Shown here piece after piece: positions 42,975-53,708 of a stretch of DNA of 64,000 bases. Below the pieces are notes generated by a model. That model ran no database searches, was not told where the DNA came from, and saw only the letters and a program-made list of their open reading frames with translations. A program made the position numbers and the translations under genes. Position 1 is the first letter of the stretch; every line of letters begins with the position of its first letter. Source of the DNA: Alentia gelatinosa (taxonomy: Eukaryota; Annelida; Polychaeta; Phyllodocida; Polynoidae); NCBI GenBank assembly GCA_950022655.1, contig OX465583.1, forward strand, positions 64,260,306 through 64,324,305. The letters run 5' to 3'.

Positions 42975-44456
42975 GTAACGATCAAGCATTGAGCATCAGC
43001 ATTGAGAGACAACCAACCCTGTTGGGGATAGGGGTGTGATACTGGCTATCCTACTCCTAGTAGTATAGTGACATGGCGCATTGTCCCAGGTTACAAGAAT
43101 CCAGTTTCAGCTAATCCGGGACCTGTTTCAGTAGTCTCGTGACATTAGGCCTAGACAGACATCAACAGCGGCAACAACAGTGCAAGCAACAGCGGAAAAA
43201 CACTGGCCACTTCGATCTTCTGATATTTGCTAATCTTCTTCATATTTGGAACGATTATAGATGATATGTATCCCCTACTCATGCTAAAGTGTCATTGCTT
43301 AATTCCTAAGAGAAGTGCGTGAAACTCCGTGTGTCATCGACTGCAATCTTTTGATCTGTCCGTATGGTGTCACAGACGCCATCTAGACATGTCACGAAAC
43401 TACAGAAACAGGTCCCAGTTATTCCTATGCCAATGAACACCCTTATCACTGGAATAAAAGGCCCAACGGGAATATATAGAGCTTAGAGATGCAAAAAGAC
43501 CATTTTCTAATGGAAGGGTTTGACCTATTTCTCTCTGAAAGGCTCACTGTGACATTTCGGGGCCTGCCTTGGCATATCACATTGAAGCATGTTCGCTTGA
43601 GTGGAATTATACGGATTGATTAAACATAGTTGTCCTCCATAAATGTCCGCTGACCCGATAATACGTCCCGCTCTGGGCGCCAGTGTAATTGATAACTAGT
43701 GTTCAATTAGTGTTGTCCTGGACCCCGGGTAATAAATACACAATATTGACTGATACAAGCGGCCGTGTGCTCAGAGGTGTTGCCGCGTAGTAATATCCGA
43801 GCAAATACGAGGATATTGCACAGAGGCAACTCCAAGAAGTATACAACCGACTTTATCTGAAACACGTCTTTTTTGGTTTTTATCATCCACCTTTTCCTGA
43901 CAAGTAGGGTATTGATATTAGTTCATTTAGGTAAGGACTATTTTTTTCATACGCACTATTTTTCCGTATGTGCCATCTTTTGTAACCCAAAGCATACAAC
44001 ATATCCGCATGTTCCAGGTATCTGAAAGCATCCTGAATGCTTTTTAAGTATTTTTATTTATACTGGAATGACCGGTTTGGAGTTGACACTCCTATTCTCC
44101 ATGCGACCCAAGAAAAACAGCGGAATATGAAACATTGCCTTTATGTAGAAATACACATTTGTTGGACTCTCCTGAGGCCGACATTCAGAAAGCAGAGACG
44201 GTGGCCTTCTTTAAGCGAGCCATTTACAATATATATAAAGGACTAGTATCTGGATTTGACCTTACTTGAATGAAAATAACTACCATTTTATCTCATTATT
44301 CCATCATTCTGTCACAAATATCATAACACGATTTTTAAAGAGTATGCCATATTGCTAAAAAGCCAAGTTGTTTCCTCCACTCACTGGCACAACAGGGGGA
44401 ACTGTTATATAACAAATGTTGTTGTCTAATAAGAAAAAGTGATTCTAATAAACACA
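42975..44456. other. AT-rich unique DNA
   Basis: No gene or repeat recognised over about 1.5 kb. TGGACCCCGGGTAATAA near 43722 is an isolated GC word. Confidence 0.4.
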
Positions 44457-44655
44457 CCAATGGCAACTCCCTCGAAAAAAATCGGCACTCCAATTTTCGT
44501 CAATCGGGCCCCGATTTCATAAAAAAATCATCGTAAAAAAATCTTAATCTGAAACTCAATGGCAACTCCCTCTAAAAGTATCGGGCCTCCGATTTTCGTA
44601 AATCGGTTCCGATTTACGGAAATCGAGCACGATTTCATAAAAAAAGTTAAATCTA
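44457..44655 (+). repeat. 100-bp tandem pair with palindromic core
   Basis: CAATGGCAACTCCCTC opens units at 44458 and 44558. In the second, ATTTTCGTAAATCGGTTCCG and ATTTACGGAAAT form an imperfect palindrome; both end with CGATTTCATAAAAAAA. Confidence 0.85.
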
Positions 44656-45115
44656 TAACAAAAATTGAATCTAAAAATTTACAGATATTTCAAAAGGAGA
44701 CCTTGACAGTCGGTGTAAAGATGATGTTTCCGGGGGGTTTACGTGGCCGTGGGGAGTTGCCCGACAGCTTCTGATTCACACCCTGGTCGCCTTGCCCCGC
44801 GTTTCACACCCGCTTGACCGACATAAGCGCCTCAAAGCCCAGCCCCATTGTGAGCGTCAGCGGGCCGTGAAGGAAAACCAATGACGCATGTCGATTGATC
44901 CCGCGTGATGTCAGTGTCAGTAATCAGTGGTCACTTGAGCCCAGCACTGTCATTGTCCATTCTCTGAAGCTGGACGGTGCCTGCCCCTCCCCCGTCCACA
45001 GCACCAGCCCTAGACTGGCCTCAGTCCCTGTGTCCTACCCACCTCTCCTACTGCCTGCCTACCGCCACCGCACGTCGTCCTGAAGTGGAATTCACAGGGG
45101 GGGATTCATGTAGCT
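44656..45115. other. unique DNA
   Basis: Mixed GC content; AGACTGGCCTCAGTCCCTG near 45011 matches half of the hairpin at 23381. No gene recognised. Confidence 0.4.
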
Positions 45116-45640
45116 CTCAGGGTGTTTATCTGAGACAAATCCTGCTGAGATTCATATACCTCACAGGGTGTTTATCTGAGACAAATCCTGCTGGGATCCA
45201 CACACCTCTCAGGGTGTTTATCTGAGACAAATCCTGCTGAGATTCTGTACCCTGTAAAGTGGGATTCACACAATGCGATTCACGTACCTCTCAGGGTGTT
45301 TATCTGAGACAAATCCTGCTGAGATTCTGTATCCTGTAAAGTAGGATTCACACGATGGGATTCATGTACCTCCCAGGGTGTTTGTCTGAGACAAATCCTG
45401 CTGACATTCTGTACCCTGTAAAGTGGGATTCACACGATGGGATTAATGTACCTCTCAGGGTGTTTATCTGAGACAAATCCTGCTGAGATTCTGTACCCTG
45501 TAAAGTGGGATTCACACTACGGGATTCATGTACCTCTCAGGGTGTTTGTCTGAGACAAATCGTGCTGAGTTTCTGTACTCGAACACAATTTCCACTATTT
45601 TTTCCCTGCAATTCTTGGCGACATCTACTCCTAAATCTCC
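45116..45640 (+). repeat. repeat M tandem array, seven hairpin units
   Basis: AGGGTGTTTATCTGAGACAA recurs at 45119, 45165, 45211, 45293, 45375, 45457 and 45539. The spacing is 46, 46, 82, 82, 82 and 82 bases: short units lack the CCTGTAAAGTGGGATTCACA spacer. The last unit continues into the M tail (CGAACACAATT, CTGCAATTCTTGGCGACAT). Each unit contains GTCT-G-AGAC inside a hairpin. Confidence 0.97.
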
Positions 45641-45689
45641 AGAATCTCATGAGATTCGGAACCCTTTGAGGTGTCTCCGCCTTCACTGG

Positions 45690-45782
45690 TTGGATTCCTG
45701 AGCCAGTGAGAGTAGCCTCACACATTGCAATTTATTTCAATCATTCAATTTATATTCATAATCAAAGACTTAAGCAAGTCTA
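45690..45782 (+). repeat. dispersed repeat S (copy 3)
   Basis: CCTGAGCCAGTGAGAG, CACACATTGCAATTTATTTC, AATCATTCAATTTATATTCA and AAGACTTAAGCAAGTCT in the order of copy 1. Confidence 0.75.
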
Positions 45783-46084
45783 CCCCCAGCCCATGCTACT
45801 GACCACTGTCCGGGGTTTTGAGCGATGGAGGCGAGATGACAGGGCCGACAGGTGCTGGTTAAATTGATATTGTGTTACGAGTGTGTGGGTAAGGCAGCAC
45901 GCAGGCGGACAGTAATTGGCAAGTCGGCCCGCCCTGATGACGGGCATGGATGGGGTGAGGACTGGGGTTTGTGATTAGACCCAGGATGACCACCATCCGG
46001 CATTGTGCTCGTCACTTGACTGCCATCTGACCGCTGGAGGAGGGGCTTTCCCCTCACTGCTCATAGTATTTACGGAATAAGCAA
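45783..46084. other. unique DNA
   Basis: No gene or repeat recognised. Confidence 0.4.
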
Positions 46085-46258
46085 TGGCCACTATTGTTTT
46101 ATTATCCATCGTACACAAAGACCCCATTGACAATGTATGGGGATTCAGCAAACCGCTTCCCATTGTATAAAACCTGTCAGATACCATAACTGTGGTATAC
46201 AGATTCAAATCTGTGGTATACGGCCTCACAGCTGTGGTATACGGGAAAATAATTTAAT
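46085..46258 (+). mobile_element. family Q arm (copy 3)
   Basis: ATCCATCGTACACAAAGACC, CCATTGACAATGTATGGGGA, CAGCAAACCGCTTCCCATTG, GTCAGATACCATAACTGTGG and ACGGCCTCACAGCTGTGGTA. No second arm is found; a G module follows at 46443 as it does inside Q copy 1. Confidence 0.85.
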
Positions 46259-46442
46259 GTGGTGTGGGAAGTAAAAGATCTCTCACCTCGTAAATGTGTA
46301 GGGGTGTGATTTCTACCTAACTTCATCACATAGATTCGATCATCACCCTTGTGGTGTAAAAAAAAAACCTTGAGAAAGTCTGGTAAGGACCTATAATGGT
46401 TGGCTGGACGTAAAATCAAAACCAAAAACAAAAACAAAACTT

Positions 46443-46562
46443 AGGTTTCTTTGATTTATTCGAAAAGATGGATAATAAATACAGCAAACGATGGCTTTGT
46501 GGACAGGTGTCAACCTCTCATGGTTTACGGCCGCCTATCCACAAAACCATCGCTTATTGTCT
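46443..46562. mobile_element. foldback module, family G (copy 3, short)
   Basis: TTATTCGAAAAGATGGATAA, TAAATACAGCAAACGATGGC and TTGTGGACAGG pair with CCGCCTATCCACAAAACCAT and CGCTTATTGTCTA. It lacks the inner loop present at 21865. Confidence 0.85.
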
Positions 46563-46807
46563 ATATCCTACTTCATGTAAACGTCCATAGACTTAATATG
46601 GTGTGATTTTATGTCACGGTCATGCAAAAGAATTTGTATATGCCACGCATGAGGTATCATTTCGGCAAGTGTGTTAGGGTGAGATTTCTGCCCAAATTCC
46701 TCTCATAGGTTGACAGCGACATAATGACATGATTTCAGGTACATTCATAGGATTGGTTATGATCTATCATCTATATCATTATACAACAAATTGAGCTGCA
46801 TAAAGGG

Positions 46808-47115
46808 TATCAAAATAATGAAGGAAAATGGAAAAAACGGTATAAATGCTCAAAAAGAACAATGGCAGAAAGAATACTCTGAATACCCAGAACTATCATA
46901 TCTTCACAGCGGAAATGACCATCAAAAGGAAAGCCAATCTCAGTGAGCGTGGACAATTATGATATCAAAATAATGAAGGAAACTGCAAAAAAATAGGTAT
47001 AAATGCTTAAATAAGGACAATAGCAGAAAGAATACCCAGAAGTATCATATTTTCACAGAGGAAATGAGATTCAAAGGGAAGCAAATCTCAGTGAGTGTGG
47101 ACAAAGCCATGATGA
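46808..47115 (+). repeat. 155-bp tandem pair
   Basis: TATCAAAATAATGAAGGAAA opens copies at 46808 and 46963. Both carry GGTATAAATGCT, GGCAGAAAGAATAC or its variant, TATCATAT.TTCACAG and AATCTCAGTGAG.GTGGACAA. The copies differ by small gaps. Confidence 0.92.
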
Positions 47116-47237
47116 TCGTCCATCTAACAATCACACGCACTAAATCTGTCGTTCGTGAACAGTTTTTGTCACCTCACGTTCAAGACAACTTTCTCCTCTA
47201 CTAATCCGCGAAGCCCATGTCCACTGCCAACTGGCCT

Positions 47238-47266
47238 TGACCCCGTGACCCCGAAGGTCATGACCT
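47238..47266. promoter_or_regulatory. hormone-response-like cluster: DR2 plus perfect AGGTCATGACCT
   Basis: TGACCC (47238-47243), two bases, TGACCC (47246-47251), then AGGTCATGACCT (47255-47266). The last is a gapless perfect palindrome of consensus nuclear-receptor half-sites, the form known as the thyroid-response palindrome. Four half-sites in 29 bases; receptor binding is inference. Confidence 0.45.
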
Positions 47267-47386
47267 CATGTCAATTATTCCAACGCCCACAAAAGGTGTT
47301 TGGCTCGTTCTGACCGTTTATGGGGTAACTGCCGTTGCAACAACACCTAAATGGATCCCATTGTCTAAGAGTGGATTTACGGTCCT

Positions 47387-47387
<1 letters not shown>

Positions 47388-47428
<41 letters not shown>
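47388..47428. repeat. (CT)n microsatellite
   Basis: C run followed by about 18 CT units; it gives an Arg/Glu frame on the minus strand. Confidence 0.95.
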
Positions 47429-47430
<2 letters not shown>

Positions 47431-49065
47431 AACACTCCCGATAGAATTACGAGCATTTCATTCTGGAAAATCTCCCACTAATTCCGGCCGTCGTCTCTGT
47501 GAAATGACAAACTAGAGAAACTTCTGGCGCGGTAAAGTGGAGAAGTTGCTGTGCTGTGACTGCCGGGTTTGCAAACCCGCCTTTTGGCGTTGTTGTGCAT
47601 ATTTGTGAACCACGAATCCCATTAAGTGTGGATGAACTTGGACCGCAATCGCTACAGTCAATATTGATTTTTATGACTTGTCATGAACCAGTGGTTTTAA
47701 AAAGTCGATAGGTTCCCATCTTTGTAATTTCCTTTTTAATCAAGAGGGAATTAACTTTGAGGGGGAGCACAGAGGGCCCAGACTGTCGTCATATGCGCCC
47801 ACTCACGCGCCTCATATCTTTTTATGGGACTGGAAATACAAACAGGATAAAAAATGAGCCTGGCTTTTTAATAGTGCTGGGAGGTGGCTGTGTCCAGAGG
47901 GGTCACGACCCAGTGTCAATTACACGACTGACCACACAGGCTCCCCACTGACCAATCCAACCCGCCCGCCATCAATATTGCCAATTTGATGTAACACGAG
48001 CCAAAATGGCGCACTTTGATTTAGTGCCTTTTCAGCGTCGCACCCGCGTTCTCGCGCGTTCTCGTGCGTTCTCGGGCGTTCTCGAGACCCTGCGTCGGAG
48101 AAATAAATCCTGCAGTGATTTGAAGGTCACGGCCGACGTGACACTGATGAGAACCGCGCGCCACTCCCAACCGGAAGCAGAATTCCGCAGGCAGCAGATG
48201 ATGCAACTCGATCGGACGCGGTGCCAACATCAAAACGCTGACCCCGGAAGTATTAAGCGTGGTGATAACGGCTGCGCGCTGACCCCTGACCCAGATACAT
48301 CTGTCGGTTTGTTTTTATGTGCGTGCTGGGGTGATCTGTGGCCCATTAAGCCAGCTCTACCTGTTTGTGTGACACCTATAAACCACTATAAACCTGACGC
48401 TTTGCATCATGTGCCCTGCTACCCCAGCCCCGGTTTCCCAATGTGTGTTGGGTATTAAGCCTTCCTATACCTACGACTATACTATTTTTTATTCAGGAAA
48501 AAAGGAAGTAAGTACATTCATCAAATCAGGATGCTCTTCATACTATGAGCAGCAAAAAAAACCAGAAATACATATATACAAGTAGGTGAAATGCAACATG
48601 AATGAATTAGGATGACATGTATGCGTTACGCGATATTTGATGAAATCAATTGAATTATCTCAAATATATGTCATTTCAATGTCAAGAAATAACTAGACAC
48701 AAAGGAATAGATTTCGTACAGGCTGGCCAGAGGAAGGACTTCCCATGGGCTTGGTTCATCGATTATTCCTGGTTGATATCTGTATTGATCATTGCTCCAG
48801 TCCTCGGTGACTAGATAAGTCTGGTAATTAGAGAAGCGTAACGGATGACGTGTGTGCGCTGTCAAAAACGTCGACAGCCAACATTAAGTGTCTGTGTAAT
48901 GAAACAAAGATTAGACAATGGTTTCAATAACACAAAGGATGCACAGTGCTTATATAGACTGGGTTCCAAAGCAAATCCAACATAACATTGCCTTATATTG
49001 CTGAGCTGTACAACATTGACGACTAGATCAATACCAGTCAGAACTCACATACTTGTGTTGAGTAT
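47429..49065. other. unique DNA, GC-richer at 48000-48300
   Basis: CCAAAATGGCGCAC at 48001 resembles a YY1 site and starts a 150-codon frame (48006-48458) with no known domain. GCGTTCTCG recurs four times at 10-base spacing (48046-48084). The half-sites at 48280-48292 are listed separately. No convincing gene. Confidence 0.4.
48280..48292 (-). promoter_or_regulatory. perfect DR1 receptor-type site
   Basis: TGACCC, one C, TGACCC (minus strand GGGTCA-G-GGGTCA) is an exact direct repeat with a 1-base spacer, the geometry bound by RXR/HNF4/COUP-type receptors. Function is inferred. Confidence 0.35.
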
Positions 49066-49388
49066 CTATATACAGAATGACCTGGCCATGCTGTACAAGC
49101 TACAAAATGAAATGATAATTTACTGTTTGTACGGAACGAGGCATTTACACTGAGTTCTGTACGAACCGTAAAGTACAATCGTGTTTGTAGCTTATACAAG
49201 CATGGTGGGTTGTTCTATATTTACTATATACCAGAAATTGATAAAATAGAATAATTTGGCCTAAAATTTATAGTTGTAGTTGACGCTTATGGAATAGTGT
49301 TTCCTATTTTGCCGTTTCCATACGGTATATTTACGTTATATGGCGAATCGGTGCATATTTACAGTATATATGGCATGGGTATTTAGTA
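49066..49388 (+). mobile_element. foldback element, family A (copy 6, full)
   Basis: GACCTGGCCATGCTGTACAA, GCTACAAAATGAAATGATAA, TTGTACGGAACGAGGC; complementary arm ending CTTATACAAGCATGGTGGGT; tail with GTTTACGTTATATGGCGAAT-like and TATATGGCATGGGTAT words. Ends at the same tail word as copy 1. Confidence 0.93.
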
Positions 49389-49571
49389 AAAGGAATAAAT
49401 GATTCTATGCATAGGATAATTTTTAAAATCACACGCGTCTCCTTGGGTAAGCCTGCCGAAATCGTTCTCCATTGTATGCCTTCATGGTCTCTGAAGTATA
49501 AGAAAGACACCTTAATATAGCTTCAAAATGGCTTCGCCAATGGCTTCCCATGCTCATATATGTGCTCATTC
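49389..49571. other. short unique spacer
   Basis: Unique DNA between element A copy 6 and element R. Confidence 0.4.
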
Positions 49572-50503
49572 CTTATGCTGCGTTTACACCAGTTTCTTAC
49601 TGGCGCTGTTGGCCCCGGTAGAGCACCACCAGGTGTTACCGGGATTAATACAGGGGGAGCGTAACTCACCGTCCATGAGAAACGTGAATGACCGTAACTC
49701 ACCCTCGCCATCGGCTTACCACCGGCACGTGTGACGATCTGTAAGAAATCGGGCACGGCAGTCCTGCTGATCCCAGTTACCAATGACAATCATAACTGCC
49801 AGCACAGAGCTCAGCAGCCTTGACATGGTGCACTGGGAATATTCATGCAACTTCCAACAGTTGCAGTGAGAGAATGAGTTCAATAAGATACATGTACATG
49901 CAAACCGCAGGAGTTGGTAGGAACAATTGTGAACGGTTGTGGCCACATGTATGTGTGATGAATGTTTCTGGGCTAAAGGGTGTTTGTACCAAGTGTGATG
50001 GTATATTCTGTGACATATATATATATATATATATGGCTATATATACATGGGCAAAGCGTGAAGATGAGTCTCGGTAGGTACTTTTATGCACCACCAGGGG
50101 CACACAGGGCGCACTGGGAGCCCACTGGTGGTAAATATGACCGCAGCAATGTTTCAAACGTAGAAAGGCCTTCGCAGAACTTGGTACACCGGGACACCAC
50201 TGGGACATCACCGGGAAGAGGCTAAGTCGCCGGCCTGGGATGGGGATCTCTCCGTAGCCGGCCCTCCTGGTATTGGGGTGCACTGGCCAACAAGCAGGCT
50301 GGAACCGGCCAGAACGAACTAGCCTGCTGTGCCAGGTAATTGGAGTAGGGTGTAGCGCACCTTGGTAGACTGCAACCTACCAGCCGAGTTAGGGCTAAGT
50401 TGACCTAAAGTCATAAGAGTACAATAATAGTGTCCTGGTGCACCACGTTTGGTGCACTGGGACTGTCAGGGCCAGTGGGAAACTGGTGTAAACGTAGCAT
50501 AAG
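49572..50503. mobile_element. inverted-repeat element R, about 0.93 kb
   Basis: The termini CTTATGCTGCGTTTACACC (49572) and GGTGTAAACGTAGCATAAG (ending 50503) extend to a 33-base inverted repeat with three mismatches. Subterminal words GGTGCACTGGG, CACCACCAGG and CGTAACTCACC recur inside in both directions. Ends with GCGTTTACACC resemble those of many small hAT-like elements, but no 8-base target duplication is visible and no transposase is present. A (TA)n run lies at about 50013-50033. Confidence 0.85.
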
Positions 50504-51200
50504 ACAAATACACCTGTCCGTATCACATGGTTGCCTTTAGGGGTAAATAAAAAGGAAGGATATAATCTATTACGCAAAGATGCTGCATTCTCATATGATT
50601 TCACATCTTATGTTGTTTTGTTGAATCGCATTAAAGAAACACTAAAGAGATTCTTTTTCTAATTGTAAATTTCTCCATTAAAACATATAAATATATATAA
50701 ATCTGAGGACCGTACAGAACTATTCAGATTAGCCTTCCAATTCATGCGTCTGGTTTTAGTGTAATGCTAGCTTTTGTCAAAGGCTTTTAGTAGACAAGCC
50801 ATTCCGTTTATCTGCTAGTGATACAATATTGAAAAGACCAAAGGCCCTGTAGTTCTGATGTTATCCACCGCAGGGCACCACCATCTGCTGCCCTCGACTG
50901 CCACCGGAGCTGCTCTCCAAGCGGAGAGTTGCTCAGTCCTCCATGTTATTTTATTTTCATATGGTCTAGTTTAAAATTTCTTATTTATATTCATAAAAGA
51001 AAGTAACGTTGGTTGTCGAGGAATCATATACGGTAGACACCTACTGCCCAGCAACGTTTACTGAAACCCCACTTGAACATTATTGATGTCAGCATTAGGA
51101 CAAAATCTAATCATTTCTTTCCTGCAGTATTTAATACAAGACCTAATCAATGGGTGTAATGTTGTTTTGATGGTCTTGTGATAGAGAACTAACGTATATA
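50504..51200. other. AT-rich unique DNA
   Basis: No gene or repeat recognised; a CTGCTGCCC/GGAGCTGCTC patch lies near 50885-50940. Confidence 0.4.
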
Positions 51201-51490
51201 AATCTGTTTACTTGGCGGTAAATCTCCCAACACTGCCAAATAAGCGGTTTTCTGATGGGCCTTTAGTGACCACACGAGTGACAAAGGTTACCATGGTAAC
51301 GGTGCGTGAATAGGCCCTGGATGGCAATTTCTTTATCCGGGGGTCAGTTACAAGGGGCCGGGCGCGGCCATAATAATTGATCGTAATTGCATTTTAGGGA
51401 ATTGGACGGAATCAGAGCTAGTAATATGAATCCCTTGACTTTCTGACCGCAAAGCACAGAGGATACAGCGGGTCATTTGTCAAGATGTCC
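51201..51490. promoter_or_regulatory. candidate enhancer with RFX X-box and homeodomain cores
   Basis: Repeat-free DNA holding GGCGGTAAATC, the X-box at 51287-51300, GGTCAGTTACAAGG, ATAATAATTGATCGTAATTG (homeodomain cores), TAGTAATATGAATC and GACCGCAAAG (RUNX-like). The density of distinct motifs without repeats suggests a conserved element. Conservation itself cannot be seen from one sequence. Confidence 0.4.
51287..51300. promoter_or_regulatory. perfect palindromic X-box (RFX site)
   Basis: GTTACCATGGTAAC is a 14-base perfect palindrome fitting the RFX consensus GTTRCCATGGYAAC. X-boxes mark ciliary genes and RFX-bound enhancers in animals. No gene start is recognised next to it. Confidence 0.6.
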
Positions 51491-51701
51491 TCTTCTTTTG
51501 CCTACTGGTGTTTTTTCATGCCAGCGGGGGTGGAGTAGACGAGAAGGCATCTTTCTTACATAAACTTTGAATATCGATGACAACGCTACTGAAGGACCAT
51601 GCATGTAGCATTGGTCTATATAAGTACACATAACCTTCTGTTACGTTCTCATTTCTCTATTTGCGAAACATATGTACACTTTCCCTTGGCCTAATTAATC
51701 A

Positions 51702-51922
51702 GGGGCGTGTTCACTAATCTAGGATCCTACATGTAGACCGTTTTCTATATGCCATAGAGACCCAGAGACGATGTGGGTCAACTTTATTCAACACTTATGG
51801 ACGGCCTTATGGACGGTTAAGACTGTCTCAATGAACAAAGTTAAATACCATTAAATGATAACCCTTGTATGAGGTACAGAAAGGGGTCTTCATATATGAT
51901 CCTAGATTATTAACGTCCCCAA
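51702..51922. mobile_element. inverted-repeat element, family D (copy 4)
   Basis: GGGGCGTGTTCACTAATCTA, GGATCCTACATGTAGACC against GGGGTCTTCATATATGATCC, TAGATTATTAACGTCCCC. The interior CAACTTTATTCAACACTTA matches copy 3. Confidence 0.93.
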
Positions 51923-53665
51923 GGGTTTTTTAAATATTTTTTTTATCAAGTTTCTTTATTGACTCCAAATCTTGTGATATAACTTTCTTGCTCAATCCAC
52001 ATACAAGTATCTCAACAAAGAGGCATGGACCTCAGCCCTATAGTTGGGTTGGTTTTCATGGTCCAGCCTACCGCTAGCAGGAATATAACTATATTTGGAA
52101 TTATATATTGCTCACAACCTGTCAGTTGATTACCATACAATACACATATAGCTCTGCACAACACGCTGGTAGGGCCGTCCCTTGGTTACAATCTACGTGG
52201 TCGTCCTCACACATAAACATGGAGCTACCTTATAGGGGACAGAGCCATTGTTAGTTCATGAAGCAGTCACTAGGTGGCCAGCAGTAGGGTGGGCCCCTTG
52301 GGGGGACAGATCTATATTCTGGCTCTTTGTTCTTACGAAATTCAACTGCCTTTCAATGTTTTTACCATGGTTCTCCTGACTCTCTACATCCATCCCAGAG
52401 CATGATTAGATAATGATTAAACCCAGGACATGATGTTTTTCACATGGGACATAATATATACATATGTGAGTAAGGCTAGAGTTGTGACTCTTCCCAATTA
52501 TCACTCACTTCTTTTGCACCTCCATTAGTGGAGAACACCTACTTTTCACCTCCATAAGTGAAGGACACCTACTCGGGGTGGGGGGGGGGGCGTAATGGCA
52601 GCCCCCATGGCTCGTAGGCTATATGCCCTATAGTGTGGCATCTAGATGTATCGCCAGCAGTCTGCAGCTAGCCATCATGACAGTAATATCACCGATAAAG
52701 TTTGAAAAGGGATGAAGTCCTCGAGTCATTCATTACGATTACTACCAACGCATCCTAATATTAACACTGGTGGAGAACTCCTAAGACACTCCTAAGACAC
52801 TCGGTAAAAAAACCCAGAAATTTCCTGCAGGAATCCTGGCGAGAAAATATCACCTAAACATCCCTTGTGGCAAATACCCTTCTTGCAAGACAGAAGAAAA
52901 TCACATTTAAGTAAGTCTTCAGTTCTACGGGTAGTACAGCCAAACTCACAAGCATATGCAAAGAGTGTGGAAAACAGTAGAGATATACACTGGAACGCAT
53001 TAGCCACACACATACTTCTAAGGAATTCAAGAAACTCTCTAAAGCAATGCTATATGAAGCGATCCCAAAATAATCAAGGACAAGTAAGAATAATATGATG
53101 CATTCAAAACGTATGGTATTCGTATGTGTATGCTCAGTATGATAGTATTATGCAGTATCATAATATGAAGTACATGTATATATAGCACAGCTTATTCTAT
53201 ATACAATGGCGCCAGATAATGGTCATCCGTAGCTGATAGTTTGCCTTGTTTTTCTTTTATTATGACTGGTTGTACCGAGATAGTTTGTACATGTAATATT
53301 GAAGAAGCCAATAAGATATTGGCCCATGGCTCTAATACAGCGGTCAATAATGTTGCGGGAGGGATTTGTTATTAGCTGTTGTAGACTCATTAAAAAATGC
53401 ACTTCACTTCTCCCAACCATATAGTTTATCTCAGAGGCACAGCCAAACTAGAAACAATGTGAAACTTGAAAGTAATGCTTTGACTCAAATAGATACACTG
53501 GAGAGATAGCTTTTGACCCAGTGAACCGTTTACTATTGGCAGGTAGCTATTGCAATGCAACTTATTGGGTCTTAAAGACGCATTATCGTATTGTCTTAGA
53601 ATAATATCGAATAATAGTTTGAATTGTCATATGGGGGGCTATGAACGTAATAATGGCATATACAT
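51923..53665. other. unique DNA with a 30-bp tandem pair
   Basis: CACCTCCATTAGTGGAGAAC and CACCTCCATAAGTGAAGGAC open two 30-base units at 52517 and 52547. A G run lies near 52582. No gene recognised; opposed frames at 52792-53098 are not supported. Confidence 0.5.
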
Positions 53666-53708
53666 GTACATATATATACGTATATATATATATATATATA
53701 TATATACA
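53666..53708. repeat. (TA)n microsatellite
   Basis: ACATATATATACG then about 26 bases of TA and a CACGCATACAT end. Confidence 0.93.

Noticed and set aside
48006..48458. 150-codon frame on unique DNA
   Set aside because: No domain, no splice context and GC-rich composition; kept only as a note under the unique stretch.
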